From Hephaestia mangrovi (GTDB lineage Bacteria > Pseudomonadota > Alphaproteobacteria > Sphingomonadales > Sphingomonadaceae), in contig NZ_JAINVU010000002.1 in assembly GCF_019880555.1 (NCBI RefSeq), forward strand, positions 372,001 through 436,000: a stretch of 64,000 nt of DNA. Reading direction: 5' to 3'. Position 1 is the stretch's first letter; every line of letters begins with the position of its first letter. Positions 18,095-26,711 of the stretch are shown piece by piece. The translations under genes were made by a program, and so were the position numbers. Below the pieces are notes generated by a model that worked only from the letters and a program-made list of their open reading frames with translations, did no database searches and was not told the DNA's origin.

Positions 18095-18126
18095 AAAAAA
18101 TGGGGCCGCTGTTTCAGGCGGCCCCA
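18095..18126 (-). terminator. Intrinsic terminator or attenuator between receptor and glycosidase genes
   Basis: Read on the minus strand, TGGGGCCGC pairs with GCGGCCCCA across an eight-base loop and is followed at once by six T residues. It lies in the 81-base gap after the TonB-receptor stop. As no operator-like site precedes the glycosidase gene, this hairpin probably lets only part of transcription pass, giving more receptor than enzyme. Confidence 0.75.
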
Positions 18127-18157
18127 GGTCAGGTTCGGTGGAAAATGCCGATGCGCC

Positions 18158-21148
18158 TCAGAATTCGGCGGTCAGGCCGAAGAAGATATGGCGGCCGAGC
18201 GCATCGTAATAGCCCGGGAACGTGTTTCCGTTGCCGTATACGTTGTTCTGGCCTTCGTATAGCGCCGGCGGATCCTTGTCGAAGATGTTGTTGATGCCGG
18301 CACGCAGCGACACGCCGTCGAGCACCTTCACTGTTCCGGCAAGATCGAAATAGTTATACGCCTTGATCTTGGCACCGTAGATGTAGTTGGTACCGGCCAG
18401 CAGCGAATTGGTCTGGTTGCTGGTGATCTCGGTCGCACCCTTGTAGCGCCAGTTGATCGACAGCGTGGCGTGCGACCATGGCATCTGCCACGTCATGCGG
18501 AAGGTATGCCGCCAGTGCGGGTTCGGCTGCCCGCAGCTTGGACCATAAAGACCCGCGCAGTCATAGGTGCCCAGCCCCGGCAGCGGTTCGGTGATTTCGT
18601 GGAAGAGATAAGTGCCGACGAAATCGAAGTTCAGATTGCCGGAACTGCCCAATCCCAAGGTGTAATTGCCGTTGATATCCAGACCGTCGGTCTTGAGATA
18701 GCCCGTGTTCTGCGTCGTCGCGATGACGTAACCATCCGTGCCGAACAGCACGCCCGATTGCGGGTCGCGATGGAACAGGTTGCAAAAGAAGGGATTGTTG
18801 CTGTCGATGCACTGCTTGATGATCAGGTTTGCATCGATCGAGCTGATGTAATCCTTTACCTTGATATTGTAATAATCGATCGACAGCGACAGCGATGGCA
18901 CGAAAGTCGGCGTGAACACCGCGCCGATCGTGTAGGTGTCCGCCTTCTCGGGCTTCACGTCGGGATTGCCGCCATATTGCTGGACGCAGACCGCTGCCGG
19001 ACATTCCGGAATGCTGCCATATTGTGCCGCGGTGACGCCACTTGCCTCGCAGGCCTCGAGCGTTGCGTTCGGGTCGCTCGCCGTCGGGTTGGCGCCCGAG
19101 CATGGATCTTGCGACGAGACGTTGCCCACGCCCTGCGACTGGAACAGTTCAGCGATATTGGGCGCGCGCACCGCGCGATTGTAGCTGGCGCGGAAGCGGA
19201 TATCGCTGGTCGGCGCATAGTTGAACTCAAACTTGTAGGTTGAGGCCTTGTAGCTCGACTCCGAAACCGTGCCCTTGTTCTTGTACCGCGAATAACGGAA
19301 GCCACCATCGATGCTGAGTTCGTGCATGAGCGGCACGTTCTCGACGATCGGTACGTTGAGTTCGGTGAACACTTCGGTCACGTCGATCGTGCCGTGCGAG
19401 TTGGTCGTGCCCTTCGACTGCGCGACTTCATCAGCCTGAAAATCGAGATATTCCTCGCGATGCTCCGCACCAATGGCGACCGCGAGGCCCTGGGATGCCC
19501 AGGGGCTGACGATGCCGTAGCTCGTGAGATCTGCGTTGACTGTATTGTTGAGTACCAACTCCTTGTATGTGCCATGCGTATAGCTGGGCACGTAGAGATA
19601 GTTGTAGCCCGCGTCGGAGATGGTGCCGTAACCGAACACGTCGACCGGCACGCAATTGGGATCGCTGCCGTCGATCACCGATTGACAGGTTGGCGTGCCA
19701 TCGACGTTGGAGACCTGAAGGCCATTCGCCGCGCGTGTCTGATCGATGTCGTTCTTGTAGCTTTCGTCGTAAACGACTTGTGACCGTAGCGCACTGAAAT
19801 CGTATGTGATTCCTTCGGCAAGCTTGCCGCGCAAGCCGGCGGTGATGCGGTAATCGGTGTGGCGCAAGTCATCGCGCCGCGGGGAGCTGCCATCCGAGGT
19901 CGGGCGATATCCGATGAACACGTTCTCGGTGGTTGGCGTGCCGGCGTCGCTGCCGCACAATGTCGTTGCCTGCGACGCGCTCATCAGCGGGTTGTCACAG
20001 TTGATCTTGAACGTCGTTCCCTGCCAGATTGCCGATGGGGCGACCTGCGACCAGGTATGATCGTCCATGAACATCACACTGCCATAGAGCGTGAAAAGGT
20101 CCGAAATATCGTAATGCGCGAAAGCGCCGGCGGTATAGCGGTTGTCCGACCGCTGGAAATAGTTGGTCGGCGCATAATTGTACGCAAACGAGCTGTCATA
20201 CGGTACCCAGCTCTTGCTGCCATCCTTGGCGTTGACCAGCGTTTCACCCTTGTTGGGGCCGCTCAGCAGCGTGAACAGGCCATATTGATTGTTGCTCGAT
20301 CCGCCGCAGCGTAGCGTGCTGTTTGCGTCATCGGCAGGATCCAGCGCGCAGGCGGACACGTCGCGTGACGATTCCAGGACCGGGTTCGAATGGCGGTTGC
20401 CGACGAACATCGTGACGTTACCGCGATGGTCCGCGAAGTCGGTGCCGATCGCAGCGTTTATCTCGTACGTGTCGCCGTCGGTCACGCTCTTGGGTGCAAC
20501 ATCGTAGCCGCTATTGGAGACGAGATCGCGCAGTGTCTGGTCGTCGTTATTGTGCTGATAGAAGCCGTAGGTCGCGTCGACCCGCGCGCCATTGAGATTG
20601 TCCTTCAGGACGAAATTGACGACACCCGACACGGCGTCGGCGCCGTATACCAGCGACGCCCCGCCGGTCAGCACATCGACGCGATCGATCAGCGAGGCGG
20701 GCACGAAGTTGAGGTCGATCGCCTGGCTCGGCAGCAGTCGCTTGCCGTTGATCAGCGTCAGTACGCGGTTCGAGCCGAGGTTGCGGAGATTGATGTTGGC
20801 GGTGCCGTCCGATCCGTTGGACACATTGCTGTTTGCATCCGGCGTGAATTGGGGAAGCCTGTTCAGCGTGTCCTCTACTGCGGTCGAGCCCTGGTACTGG
20901 AACTCCTTGCTGTCGACGACCGTGATCGGGCTGTTGCTCTTCAGGTTTGGTCGCCGGATCAGCGTGCCGGTAACGATGATGTCCTGCCCTGGATTATCAG
21001 CCTGTGGTGCACCTGCATCAGCCGCATCGGCTGCCGGCTGGCTGCCCGCGTTATTTTGCGCATGGGCCGGCGTCGCCAGCATTGCGGCAACGAGTGCGAG
21101 GCCCGCGCTGTTGAGCAATGAATTCCTCGCATTGAGAATCCCCGTCAT
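18158..21148 (-). CDS. TonB-dependent outer-membrane receptor
   Basis: A 996-residue protein: signal peptide cleaved after A30 (ATPAHA), short linker, TonB-box-like DIIVTGTLIRR at 56-66, plug domain (NSPITVVDSKEF, then LRNLGSNRVLTLINGKRLLP), and a 22-strand barrel ending in the aromatic residue (FFGLTAEF). Several extracellular loops hold cysteine pairs. It takes up a large ligand across the outer membrane using TonB energy. Neighbours point to a glycopeptide or arabino-oligosaccharide ligand. The ATG at 21148 is preceded by GAGGGG; the longer frame starting at 21244 would run through the promoter. Divergent from the GH127 gene. Confidence 0.93.
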   Translation of the reverse strand: MTGILNARNSLLNSAGLALVAAMLATPAHAQNNAGSQPAADAADAGAPQADNPGQDIIVTGTLIRRPNLKSNSPITVVDSKEFQYQGSTAVEDTLNRLPQFTPDANSNVSNGSDGTANINLRNLGSNRVLTLINGKRLLPSQAIDLNFVPASLIDRVDVLTGGASLVYGADAVSGVVNFVLKDNLNGARVDATYGFYQHNNDDQTLRDLVSNSGYDVAPKSVTDGDTYEINAAIGTDFADHRGNVTMFVGNRHSNPVLESSRDVSACALDPADDANSTLRCGGSSNNQYGLFTLLSGPNKGETLVNAKDGSKSWVPYDSSFAYNYAPTNYFQRSDNRYTAGAFAHYDISDLFTLYGSVMFMDDHTWSQVAPSAIWQGTTFKINCDNPLMSASQATTLCGSDAGTPTTENVFIGYRPTSDGSSPRRDDLRHTDYRITAGLRGKLAEGITYDFSALRSQVVYDESYKNDIDQTRAANGLQVSNVDGTPTCQSVIDGSDPNCVPVDVFGYGTISDAGYNYLYVPSYTHGTYKELVLNNTVNADLTSYGIVSPWASQGLAVAIGAEHREEYLDFQADEVAQSKGTTNSHGTIDVTEVFTELNVPIVENVPLMHELSIDGGFRYSRYKNKGTVSESSYKASTYKFEFNYAPTSDIRFRASYNRAVRAPNIAELFQSQGVGNVSSQDPCSGANPTASDPNATLEACEASGVTAAQYGSIPECPAAVCVQQYGGNPDVKPEKADTYTIGAVFTPTFVPSLSLSIDYYNIKVKDYISSIDANLIIKQCIDSNNPFFCNLFHRDPQSGVLFGTDGYVIATTQNTGYLKTDGLDINGNYTLGLGSSGNLNFDFVGTYLFHEITEPLPGLGTYDCAGLYGPSCGQPNPHWRHTFRMTWQMPWSHATLSINWRYKGATEITSNQTNSLLAGTNYIYGAKIKAYNYFDLAGTVKVLDGVSLRAGINNIFDKDPPALYEGQNNVYGNGNTFPGYYDALGRHIFFGLTAEF

Positions 21149-21223
21149 CTCAAACCCCCTCTGTGATGTTGTGTTTGGTGGCGGAAAGAGAAGAACATGG
21201 TTCGGCGCGATTATCAAATATTT

Positions 21224-21234
21224 TATACGATATC
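21224..21234. promoter_or_regulatory. Operator-like palindrome C, upstream of the TonB receptor
   Basis: TATACGATATC, a 9-of-11 match to TATACGGTATA, 75 bases before the receptor ATG. Weaker than the other sites but placed correctly for control of the receptor unit. Confidence 0.5.
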
Positions 21235-21400
21235 CGTCATACAAATGTTACCCGCCTGTTTCCAATCGGTTGCAGTTGGGTTGCGCGGCGCCGGCGCGAG
21301 AGCGAAAACATATTGCCTGAGTAAATGTGGCGCGTTTGACACAGGCGATTCGCGCGAATCGGAGCGAAAGGGCTGCGTTGTGGGCGGCCGATATATTGTG

Positions 21401-21423
21401 CATTATACGTATACCGTATAATG
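21401..21423. promoter_or_regulatory. Operator-like palindrome B, upstream of the GH127 gene (best copy)
   Basis: Two perfect nine-base arms, CATTATACG and CGTATAATG, flank the five-base centre TATAC; the shorter core TATACCGTATA at 21410-21420 is nested in it. It ends 31 bases before the chosen GH127 start. This is the longest symmetry among the six sites and is probably the strongest regulator-binding site of the island. Confidence 0.7.
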
Positions 21424-21454
21424 CATGGCGAGACAGATCGGGAGTTTAGAGAAA

Positions 21455-23848
21455 ATGGATCTCACCATGATCGATCGTCGGCATTTGCTGGGCGGCGTCG
21501 GCGCCATAGCGATTGCGGCCGGGTTCTCCGACGTGACGGCTCGTGCGGCCACTATGCGCGTCTTGCCCGATCGTGCGCAGCCCCTTGCGCTCGAAGCAGT
21601 GCGTCTGAAGCCATCGCCGTTCCTCGATGCCGTCCACGCCAATCGCGCCTATCTGATGCGGCTCGAGCCCGACCGGTTGCTGCACAATTACCGCAAGTTC
21701 GCGGGGCTGGAGCCCAAAGGCGCGCTCTATGGCGGCTGGGAAGGCGAGACGATCGCGGGCGAGGCGCTCGGACATTATCTGAGTGCGCTGGCGCTGCTCC
21801 ACGCGCAGACCGGCGATGCCGAAGCGGCGACGCGCATCGATTATATCCTGGCGCAACTTGCCGAGGTGCAGGCGGCGCAGGGCGACGGCTATGTCGCCGG
21901 CTTCATGCGCAAGCGCAAGGACGGCACGATCGTCGACGGCAAGGAGATTTTCCCCGAGATCAAGGCCGGCGACATCCGCTCGGGCGGGTTCGATCTCAAC
22001 GGCGCCTGGTCGCCCTTCTACAATCTGCACAAGGTGTTCGCCGGGCTGCTCGACGTGGACAAGCATCTCGGACGCCGTCAGGCGCTGGTGATCGCCACCG
22101 GGCTCGCCGGCTATATCGACGGCATTACCGGCGGGCTGACAGAGGCGCAGATGCAGGAGGTGCTCGCCTGCGAGTTCGGTGGCATCAACGAGAGCTTCAC
22201 CGACCTTTACGCACGCACCGGCGATCCGCGCTGGCGGCGGCTCGCCGAGCGTTTCTATCACAAGGCGGTCCTCGATCCGCTGGAGCAGCAGAAGGACATT
22301 CTGCCGTATCTCCATTCCAACACGCAGATTCCGAAGGTGATCGGCGTCGCGCGCTATCATGAGGTGACCGGCGATGCGATGACCGGTGTCGCGGCGCGCT
22401 TCTTCTGGGACAGGGTGGTGCATCACCATAGTTTCGTGATCGGCGGCAATGGCGATCGCGAATATTTCTTCGAGCCCGATGCCATCGCCAGGCACATCAC
22501 CGAGCAGACCTGCGAAGGTTGTTCAAGCTACAACATGCTCAAGCTCAGCCGGCATATGTTTGCGTGGGCGCCGGATGGCGCGGTGTTCGATTATTACGAG
22601 CGCACCCATCTCAACCACATTCTCGCGCAGCAGAATCCGGCAACGGGCATGTTCACCTATATGACGCCGATGATGTCGGGCACGAAGCGCGACTGGTCGA
22701 CGCCGTTCGACGATTTCTGGTGTTGCGTGTGCACCGGCATGGAGAGCCACGCCAAGCACGGCGATTCGATCTTCTGGGAAGGGAAGGGGGGCGACACTGT
22801 CTTCGTCAACCTGTTCATCCCTGCGACCGCGCACTGGCAGGCGCGCGGCGCCGATTTCGAGCTGGCGACCGGCTATCCCTATGACGGCAAGGTGGCGATG
22901 ACGGTGCGCAAGCTCGGCAGTGCGAAGCCGTTCGCGGTGGCGCTGCGCATTCCCGCCTGGGCGCCGGGCACGACCGTCTCGGTCAACGGCAAGCCGGCGC
23001 CGGTGCTGCGCGACAAGGGCTATGCGATCGTCCATCGCCGCTGGCAGGCGGGCGACGTGGTAATGCTCGACATTCCGATGGAGATCCGGCTGGAGCCGAC
23101 CGAGGGCGACGACAATGTGGTCGCCGCGCTGCGCGGGCCGATGGTGCTCGCCGCCGATCTCGGCCCGGCCGACAAGGATTGGGAAGGCGACGCGCCGGCG
23201 CTGGTCGGCAGCGATCTGGTGGCTGCGTTCAAGCCGGTCTCGCCGAGCGAGGCGACGTATCGGACGCAGGGGATCGGCCGGCCCAACGACATGGCGTTCG
23301 GGCCGTTCTACGCCAATTACGAGCGGCGCAGCGCGGTCTATTTCCGCCGCTTCACCGATGACGGCTGGGCCAAGGCGCAGGTCGCCTATCGCGCCGAGCA
23401 GGAGCGGCTGCGCGATCTCGCCGCGCGGTCGGTGGACATCATGCACCTCGGCGAGATGCAGGCCGAGCGCGACCACAATCTGCAATCGGACATTTCCTAT
23501 CCGGTCACCTATCGCGGGCGGAAGGGACGTGACGCGCGAACCGGCGGCTATTTCGAATTCACCATGAAGGTGCGGCCCGGCCCGCTGATCCTGCAGGCGA
23601 CCTATTGGGGCGACGAGCGCAAGCGCCAGTTCGCCATCCTGGTCGACGGCACGCCGATCGCCACGCAGACGCTGGAGGGCAACAAGCCCGGCGAATTCTT
23701 CGACGTCGACTATCCGATCCCGGAGAAGCTGACTGAGGGCAAGCGGTCGGTGGTAGTGAAGTTCCAGCCCGAGGACGGCAAGACCGCCGGCCCTGTCTTC
23801 GGCGTGCGGATCTACACGCCGAAAACCGGGGCCGGTACTCAGGCGTAG
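21455..23848 (+). CDS. Glycoside hydrolase family 127 (DUF1680), probable beta-L-arabinofuranosidase
   Basis: A 797-residue exported enzyme with a Tat-like signal (DRRHLLGGVGAIAIAAGF). The catalytic domain is an (alpha/alpha)6 barrel (LHKVFAGLLDVDKHLGR; FGGINESFTDLYARTGD). The zinc-thiolate site of GH127 is intact: Glu and Cys in CEGCSSYNMLKL (codons 22514 and 22520) and the Cys-Cys pair of FWCCVCTGMES (22721-22726), the first being the nucleophile in the Bifidobacterium enzyme HypBA1. That enzyme removes beta-L-arabinofuranose linked to hydroxyproline in plant extensin. C-terminal beta domains follow. The start at 21455 has GGGAG upstream; the longer start at 21425 would abut the operator. 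Context of hydroxyproline genes strongly supports this role. Confidence 0.92.
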   Translation: MDLTMIDRRHLLGGVGAIAIAAGFSDVTARAATMRVLPDRAQPLALEAVRLKPSPFLDAVHANRAYLMRLEPDRLLHNYRKFAGLEPKGALYGGWEGETIAGEALGHYLSALALLHAQTGDAEAATRIDYILAQLAEVQAAQGDGYVAGFMRKRKDGTIVDGKEIFPEIKAGDIRSGGFDLNGAWSPFYNLHKVFAGLLDVDKHLGRRQALVIATGLAGYIDGITGGLTEAQMQEVLACEFGGINESFTDLYARTGDPRWRRLAERFYHKAVLDPLEQQKDILPYLHSNTQIPKVIGVARYHEVTGDAMTGVAARFFWDRVVHHHSFVIGGNGDREYFFEPDAIARHITEQTCEGCSSYNMLKLSRHMFAWAPDGAVFDYYERTHLNHILAQQNPATGMFTYMTPMMSGTKRDWSTPFDDFWCCVCTGMESHAKHGDSIFWEGKGGDTVFVNLFIPATAHWQARGADFELATGYPYDGKVAMTVRKLGSAKPFAVALRIPAWAPGTTVSVNGKPAPVLRDKGYAIVHRRWQAGDVVMLDIPMEIRLEPTEGDDNVVAALRGPMVLAADLGPADKDWEGDAPALVGSDLVAAFKPVSPSEATYRTQGIGRPNDMAFGPFYANYERRSAVYFRRFTDDGWAKAQVAYRAEQERLRDLAARSVDIMHLGEMQAERDHNLQSDISYPVTYRGRKGRDARTGGYFEFTMKVRPGPLILQATYWGDERKRQFAILVDGTPIATQTLEGNKPGEFFDVDYPIPEKLTEGKRSVVVKFQPEDGKTAGPVFGVRIYTPKTGAGTQA

Positions 23849-23869
23849 CGCGGCGGCCCCGGATCTCGA

Positions 23870-26611
23870 TCATCGTCGGCGTCCGGGGAGAAGGTCGATC
23901 GTCGTGCCGCCTTGCGGGAGCGGGATGTGCCAGCCGCCGGGGTCGCGCTTCAGCGCCGTTGCCGGGCGATACGGGCGGCCGGTCGCGGTGGTCGTGCTGA
24001 CTTCGAGCACCGCCGCCGGCGTATAGCGGTCGCGAGCGGCGAGGTGCAGGCGAACGCGACCGGTATGCCGGTCGTAATCGACCTGTGTGAAGCTGCCGGC
24101 GCGCAGCGTCAGCCACAGCCCGGCCGGCGCGATGAACACGCGCGAGCGGAAGCTGTCGCGCGGCGTGATGCTGACGGTGTCGCCATGCTGCGCAACAATC
24201 CCGCCGAAACCGAGCCAGCCGAACACCGGATGATCGACCAGATAGCTGGCGGTGCCGAACGCCACGCCGAAGAAATTGGTGCCGTAATCCCCGCTATAGC
24301 CGTCGAACCGCATCATGTCGGGATAGGAGTGGAAGGCTGCCGAGCCGAACCCGTCCTCGGCGATATTGGTGATCGGCCCCATCAGCCCGCCATAAGCGAC
24401 GCGCAGCAAATGGAAGTCGGTCGGGTCGCGGCGATAGGCGGCGAACAGCGGCAGCGCGTTGTTGGACGAGCCGTAATGGTGGAGCTGCCGCTCGATCCGA
24501 CGGGTCTTGCCGGCATAGTTGAAGTCCCAATAGCGCCGCGCGCTGCCGTTATAGCCCCAGCTCGGGATGGTGGGGTCGTAGCCCAGGATCACCTCGCGCG
24601 TCTGGGCGGCTTTCGCGTCGTCGCCGAAATAGCGCATCCAGGCATAGACTTCGGGCTGGCCGGTCGAATCCCACGGCATCTCGCTGCCGAACGGATAGGC
24701 TTCATGCGCCCAGCGCTCGGCGCGGGCGCGCATGACCTGTTCGACGCTGGCGGCCTCGGCCGTCATCCCCTCGCGCTTCAGGTCGCGCAGGATGGAAACG
24801 AAGACATTGCCCTCCATCTGGCCGAACTTGGCATAGTCAGGGGCTAGCCGCTGCATCGCGACCGCGGTTTCAGCGGCGTGGGTCAGATACCAGCGCCAGT
24901 CATGCGCATGGACCAGCCCGACATGATAGCGCGCCAGCCGGTAAAGCACCCAATAGGCCGCCGCGACATGAACATAGTTGAACGATCGCCCGACCGAATA
25001 GGCCTGTTTCCTGTCCCACGCCGACCAGCTCTTCCAGTCGATCGACGGATCGTAACGGAAGTTGGGCTGCGCCTTGGGATCGTAATAGAACAGGCTCTTG
25101 CGCACGCCGTAGCAATCGGGCCCCTGATTGACCTGCAGCCGCCCGTCGAGCGTGCCCGTGACGAACTGCTCGAACTTCGCCACCTCGGCCGGGTCGGGTT
25201 CGCCGAGCTGCTTCATTATCGCGGCGAGCCAGGAGCCGGCGCCGCCCTCGTCGCTGAGCCCGGCGATCCAGACGCGCTGGTCCTGCAGCACCTGACGACC
25301 CTCGTCGTGATCGTAGCTGATGATCGAGGGCGCGCGGTGGAACGGGTCGCTCGTGTCGTCGAACCATTGCCGGGTGAACAGGAAGCGACCCATGTCGGCG
25401 ACGGCTTGCCGTTCGGGTTTGGTCACAAAGTAGGAGACGGTCTGCGCCTCGCCGCCGACATAGCGGATCGTCAACCGCGCGCGTCCCCATTGGTGGCCCT
25501 GGACCCGGTAATGTGCCCAGCCGTTGCGAGAGCTCGCGGGCGTGACGGTGATCGCGCCCCGCGGCTCGACGCTCATCGCGGCGATGCGCTGCGGCGCTTT
25601 CAGGAACAGGTCGGCAGGCAGGTCGGTCGGCAGCACATAGCCGGGGATGCCGACGGCGACGGGGCGATCGTTCTTCGCCAGCGTATCCTCGATGCCCCGG
25701 ATCGACGGCGACAGCACGAAGCGCACGCCGATCTCGCGGCTTTCTCCGGGCGCGAGTGTGAAAGCGGTCGGCGAGTTCCACTCGCGCACGCCCTTCCATT
25801 CCTTGTCGGCGAAGCCGCGCGTGGCGACCATCCAGTCGTAGAGTCCCTCGAAGGTCGTGCCGCGCTTGGTCGGATCGTTGAAGATTTTGGGCGTGCCGCC
25901 GGGGCCGGTCTGGTCGAGGATCGGTTTATAGGCCTCGAACGGCGTGTGCCGCTCGGGCAGCACCAGCAGCGCCGGCCCCTCGCCGTTGAGCCGCGTAACC
26001 TGCAGATAGCCGGCATCGCGGCCGATATAGGGGTCGGCGAAGCTCAGCCGATTGTGCGCCTGCTCCAGCGTGCGGTCGGTGAGGATGTTGTCGAACACCA
26101 TCGGTAGCCCGAGCCCGCCGATCTCGACCGGCCGCGACGATCGGTTGGTCAGCCGGAAGCGCAACGCCAGCGTGCCGTCCGACAGCATCCAGCGGCGCTG
26201 CACGTCGAGCGGTATGTCGGCGGGAAAACAGGCCGCGAGATCGGCGGCGGCCAGCACGCCGTTTCCCGTCGGCAGCGCCCCGACCGCGCCCTTGTGGAAC
26301 GCGCTCGAATAATCGCGCCAGACGCCGCCCGCCGATCGCAGGCGCAGGTCGATGTCGCCGAGATGATAATAGCCATCGCTATTACGCTGTTTTTCAAGGT
26401 CATAGGGCGTGAAGTCGAAGCCCGGTGTCGAACGCGGTACCAGTGACACCAGCGTCTGCGTGCGGGCGTCGAGCCGCGCGCTCAGGGTCGGCGTCGACAG
26501 CATTATTGCGCCACGGCTCGTATCGATCGGCGGCGCGGCGCCTCCCAGCGCGAACAGGCTGGCGACAAGCATCGATTGCCGGGCCATGGCTCGCAAGTGC
26601 TTCCGACGCAT
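23870..26611 (-). CDS. Large exported DUF5695-like protein, putative glycosidase
   Basis: A 913-residue protein with a signal peptide (MRRKHLRAMARQ then a hydrophobic run LVASLFALGGA). The N-terminal half is beta-rich (LSARLDARTQTLVSLVPR), like the supersandwich that precedes (alpha/alpha)6-barrel glycosidases; the C-terminal half is helical with many aromatic residues (FNYVHVAAAYWVLYRLARYH; WDSTGQPEVYAWMRYFGDD). It resembles the DUF5695 group; the exact activity is not known to me. Acidic residues in YDHDEGRQ and DSTGQPEVYAW are candidate catalytic sites. It is convergent with GH127 and divergent from the S9 peptidase, sharing an operator-like site with the latter. The start at 26611 has GGGGGA five bases upstream. 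Confidence 0.72.
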   Translation of the reverse strand: MRRKHLRAMARQSMLVASLFALGGAAPPIDTSRGAIMLSTPTLSARLDARTQTLVSLVPRSTPGFDFTPYDLEKQRNSDGYYHLGDIDLRLRSAGGVWRDYSSAFHKGAVGALPTGNGVLAAADLAACFPADIPLDVQRRWMLSDGTLALRFRLTNRSSRPVEIGGLGLPMVFDNILTDRTLEQAHNRLSFADPYIGRDAGYLQVTRLNGEGPALLVLPERHTPFEAYKPILDQTGPGGTPKIFNDPTKRGTTFEGLYDWMVATRGFADKEWKGVREWNSPTAFTLAPGESREIGVRFVLSPSIRGIEDTLAKNDRPVAVGIPGYVLPTDLPADLFLKAPQRIAAMSVEPRGAITVTPASSRNGWAHYRVQGHQWGRARLTIRYVGGEAQTVSYFVTKPERQAVADMGRFLFTRQWFDDTSDPFHRAPSIISYDHDEGRQVLQDQRVWIAGLSDEGGAGSWLAAIMKQLGEPDPAEVAKFEQFVTGTLDGRLQVNQGPDCYGVRKSLFYYDPKAQPNFRYDPSIDWKSWSAWDRKQAYSVGRSFNYVHVAAAYWVLYRLARYHVGLVHAHDWRWYLTHAAETAVAMQRLAPDYAKFGQMEGNVFVSILRDLKREGMTAEAASVEQVMRARAERWAHEAYPFGSEMPWDSTGQPEVYAWMRYFGDDAKAAQTREVILGYDPTIPSWGYNGSARRYWDFNYAGKTRRIERQLHHYGSSNNALPLFAAYRRDPTDFHLLRVAYGGLMGPITNIAEDGFGSAAFHSYPDMMRFDGYSGDYGTNFFGVAFGTASYLVDHPVFGWLGFGGIVAQHGDTVSITPRDSFRSRVFIAPAGLWLTLRAGSFTQVDYDRHTGRVRLHLAARDRYTPAAVLEVSTTTATGRPYRPATALKRDPGGWHIPLPQGGTTIDLLPGRRR

Positions 26612-26667
26612 CATTCCCCCGATCACTGTCCTACCGCGGGCGCACTATACAAACTCAAAGCCGTCTG

Positions 26668-26678
26668 TATACGGTATA
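26668..26678. promoter_or_regulatory. Operator-like palindrome D, between DUF5695-like and S9 peptidase genes
   Basis: TATACGGTATA, a perfect 11-base palindrome, 33 bases before the S9 peptidase ATG and 56 bases before the divergent DUF5695-like start. One site could control both genes. Confidence 0.68.
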
Positions 26679-26711
26679 ACGAAAGCAAATCAGGAAAGGG
26701 GATGCGGCGCG

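Larger units (their letters stand above)
21149..21454. other. Divergent promoter region between TonB receptor and GH127 genes
   Basis: About 300 bases without a credible gene, more AT-rich than the surroundings. It contains two palindromic operator-like sites, one near each gene, described separately. Small frames here lack ribosome-binding sites and protein-like composition. Confidence 0.7.

Noticed and set aside
18234..18241. CGTATACG palindrome as a further operator
   Set aside because: It lies at the 3' end of the TonB-receptor coding region and does not match the TATACGGTATA pattern.
21197..21421. Small gene in the divergent region between TonB receptor and GH127
   Set aside because: No ribosome-binding site, Cys/Arg-rich composition, and it overlaps both operator-like sites.
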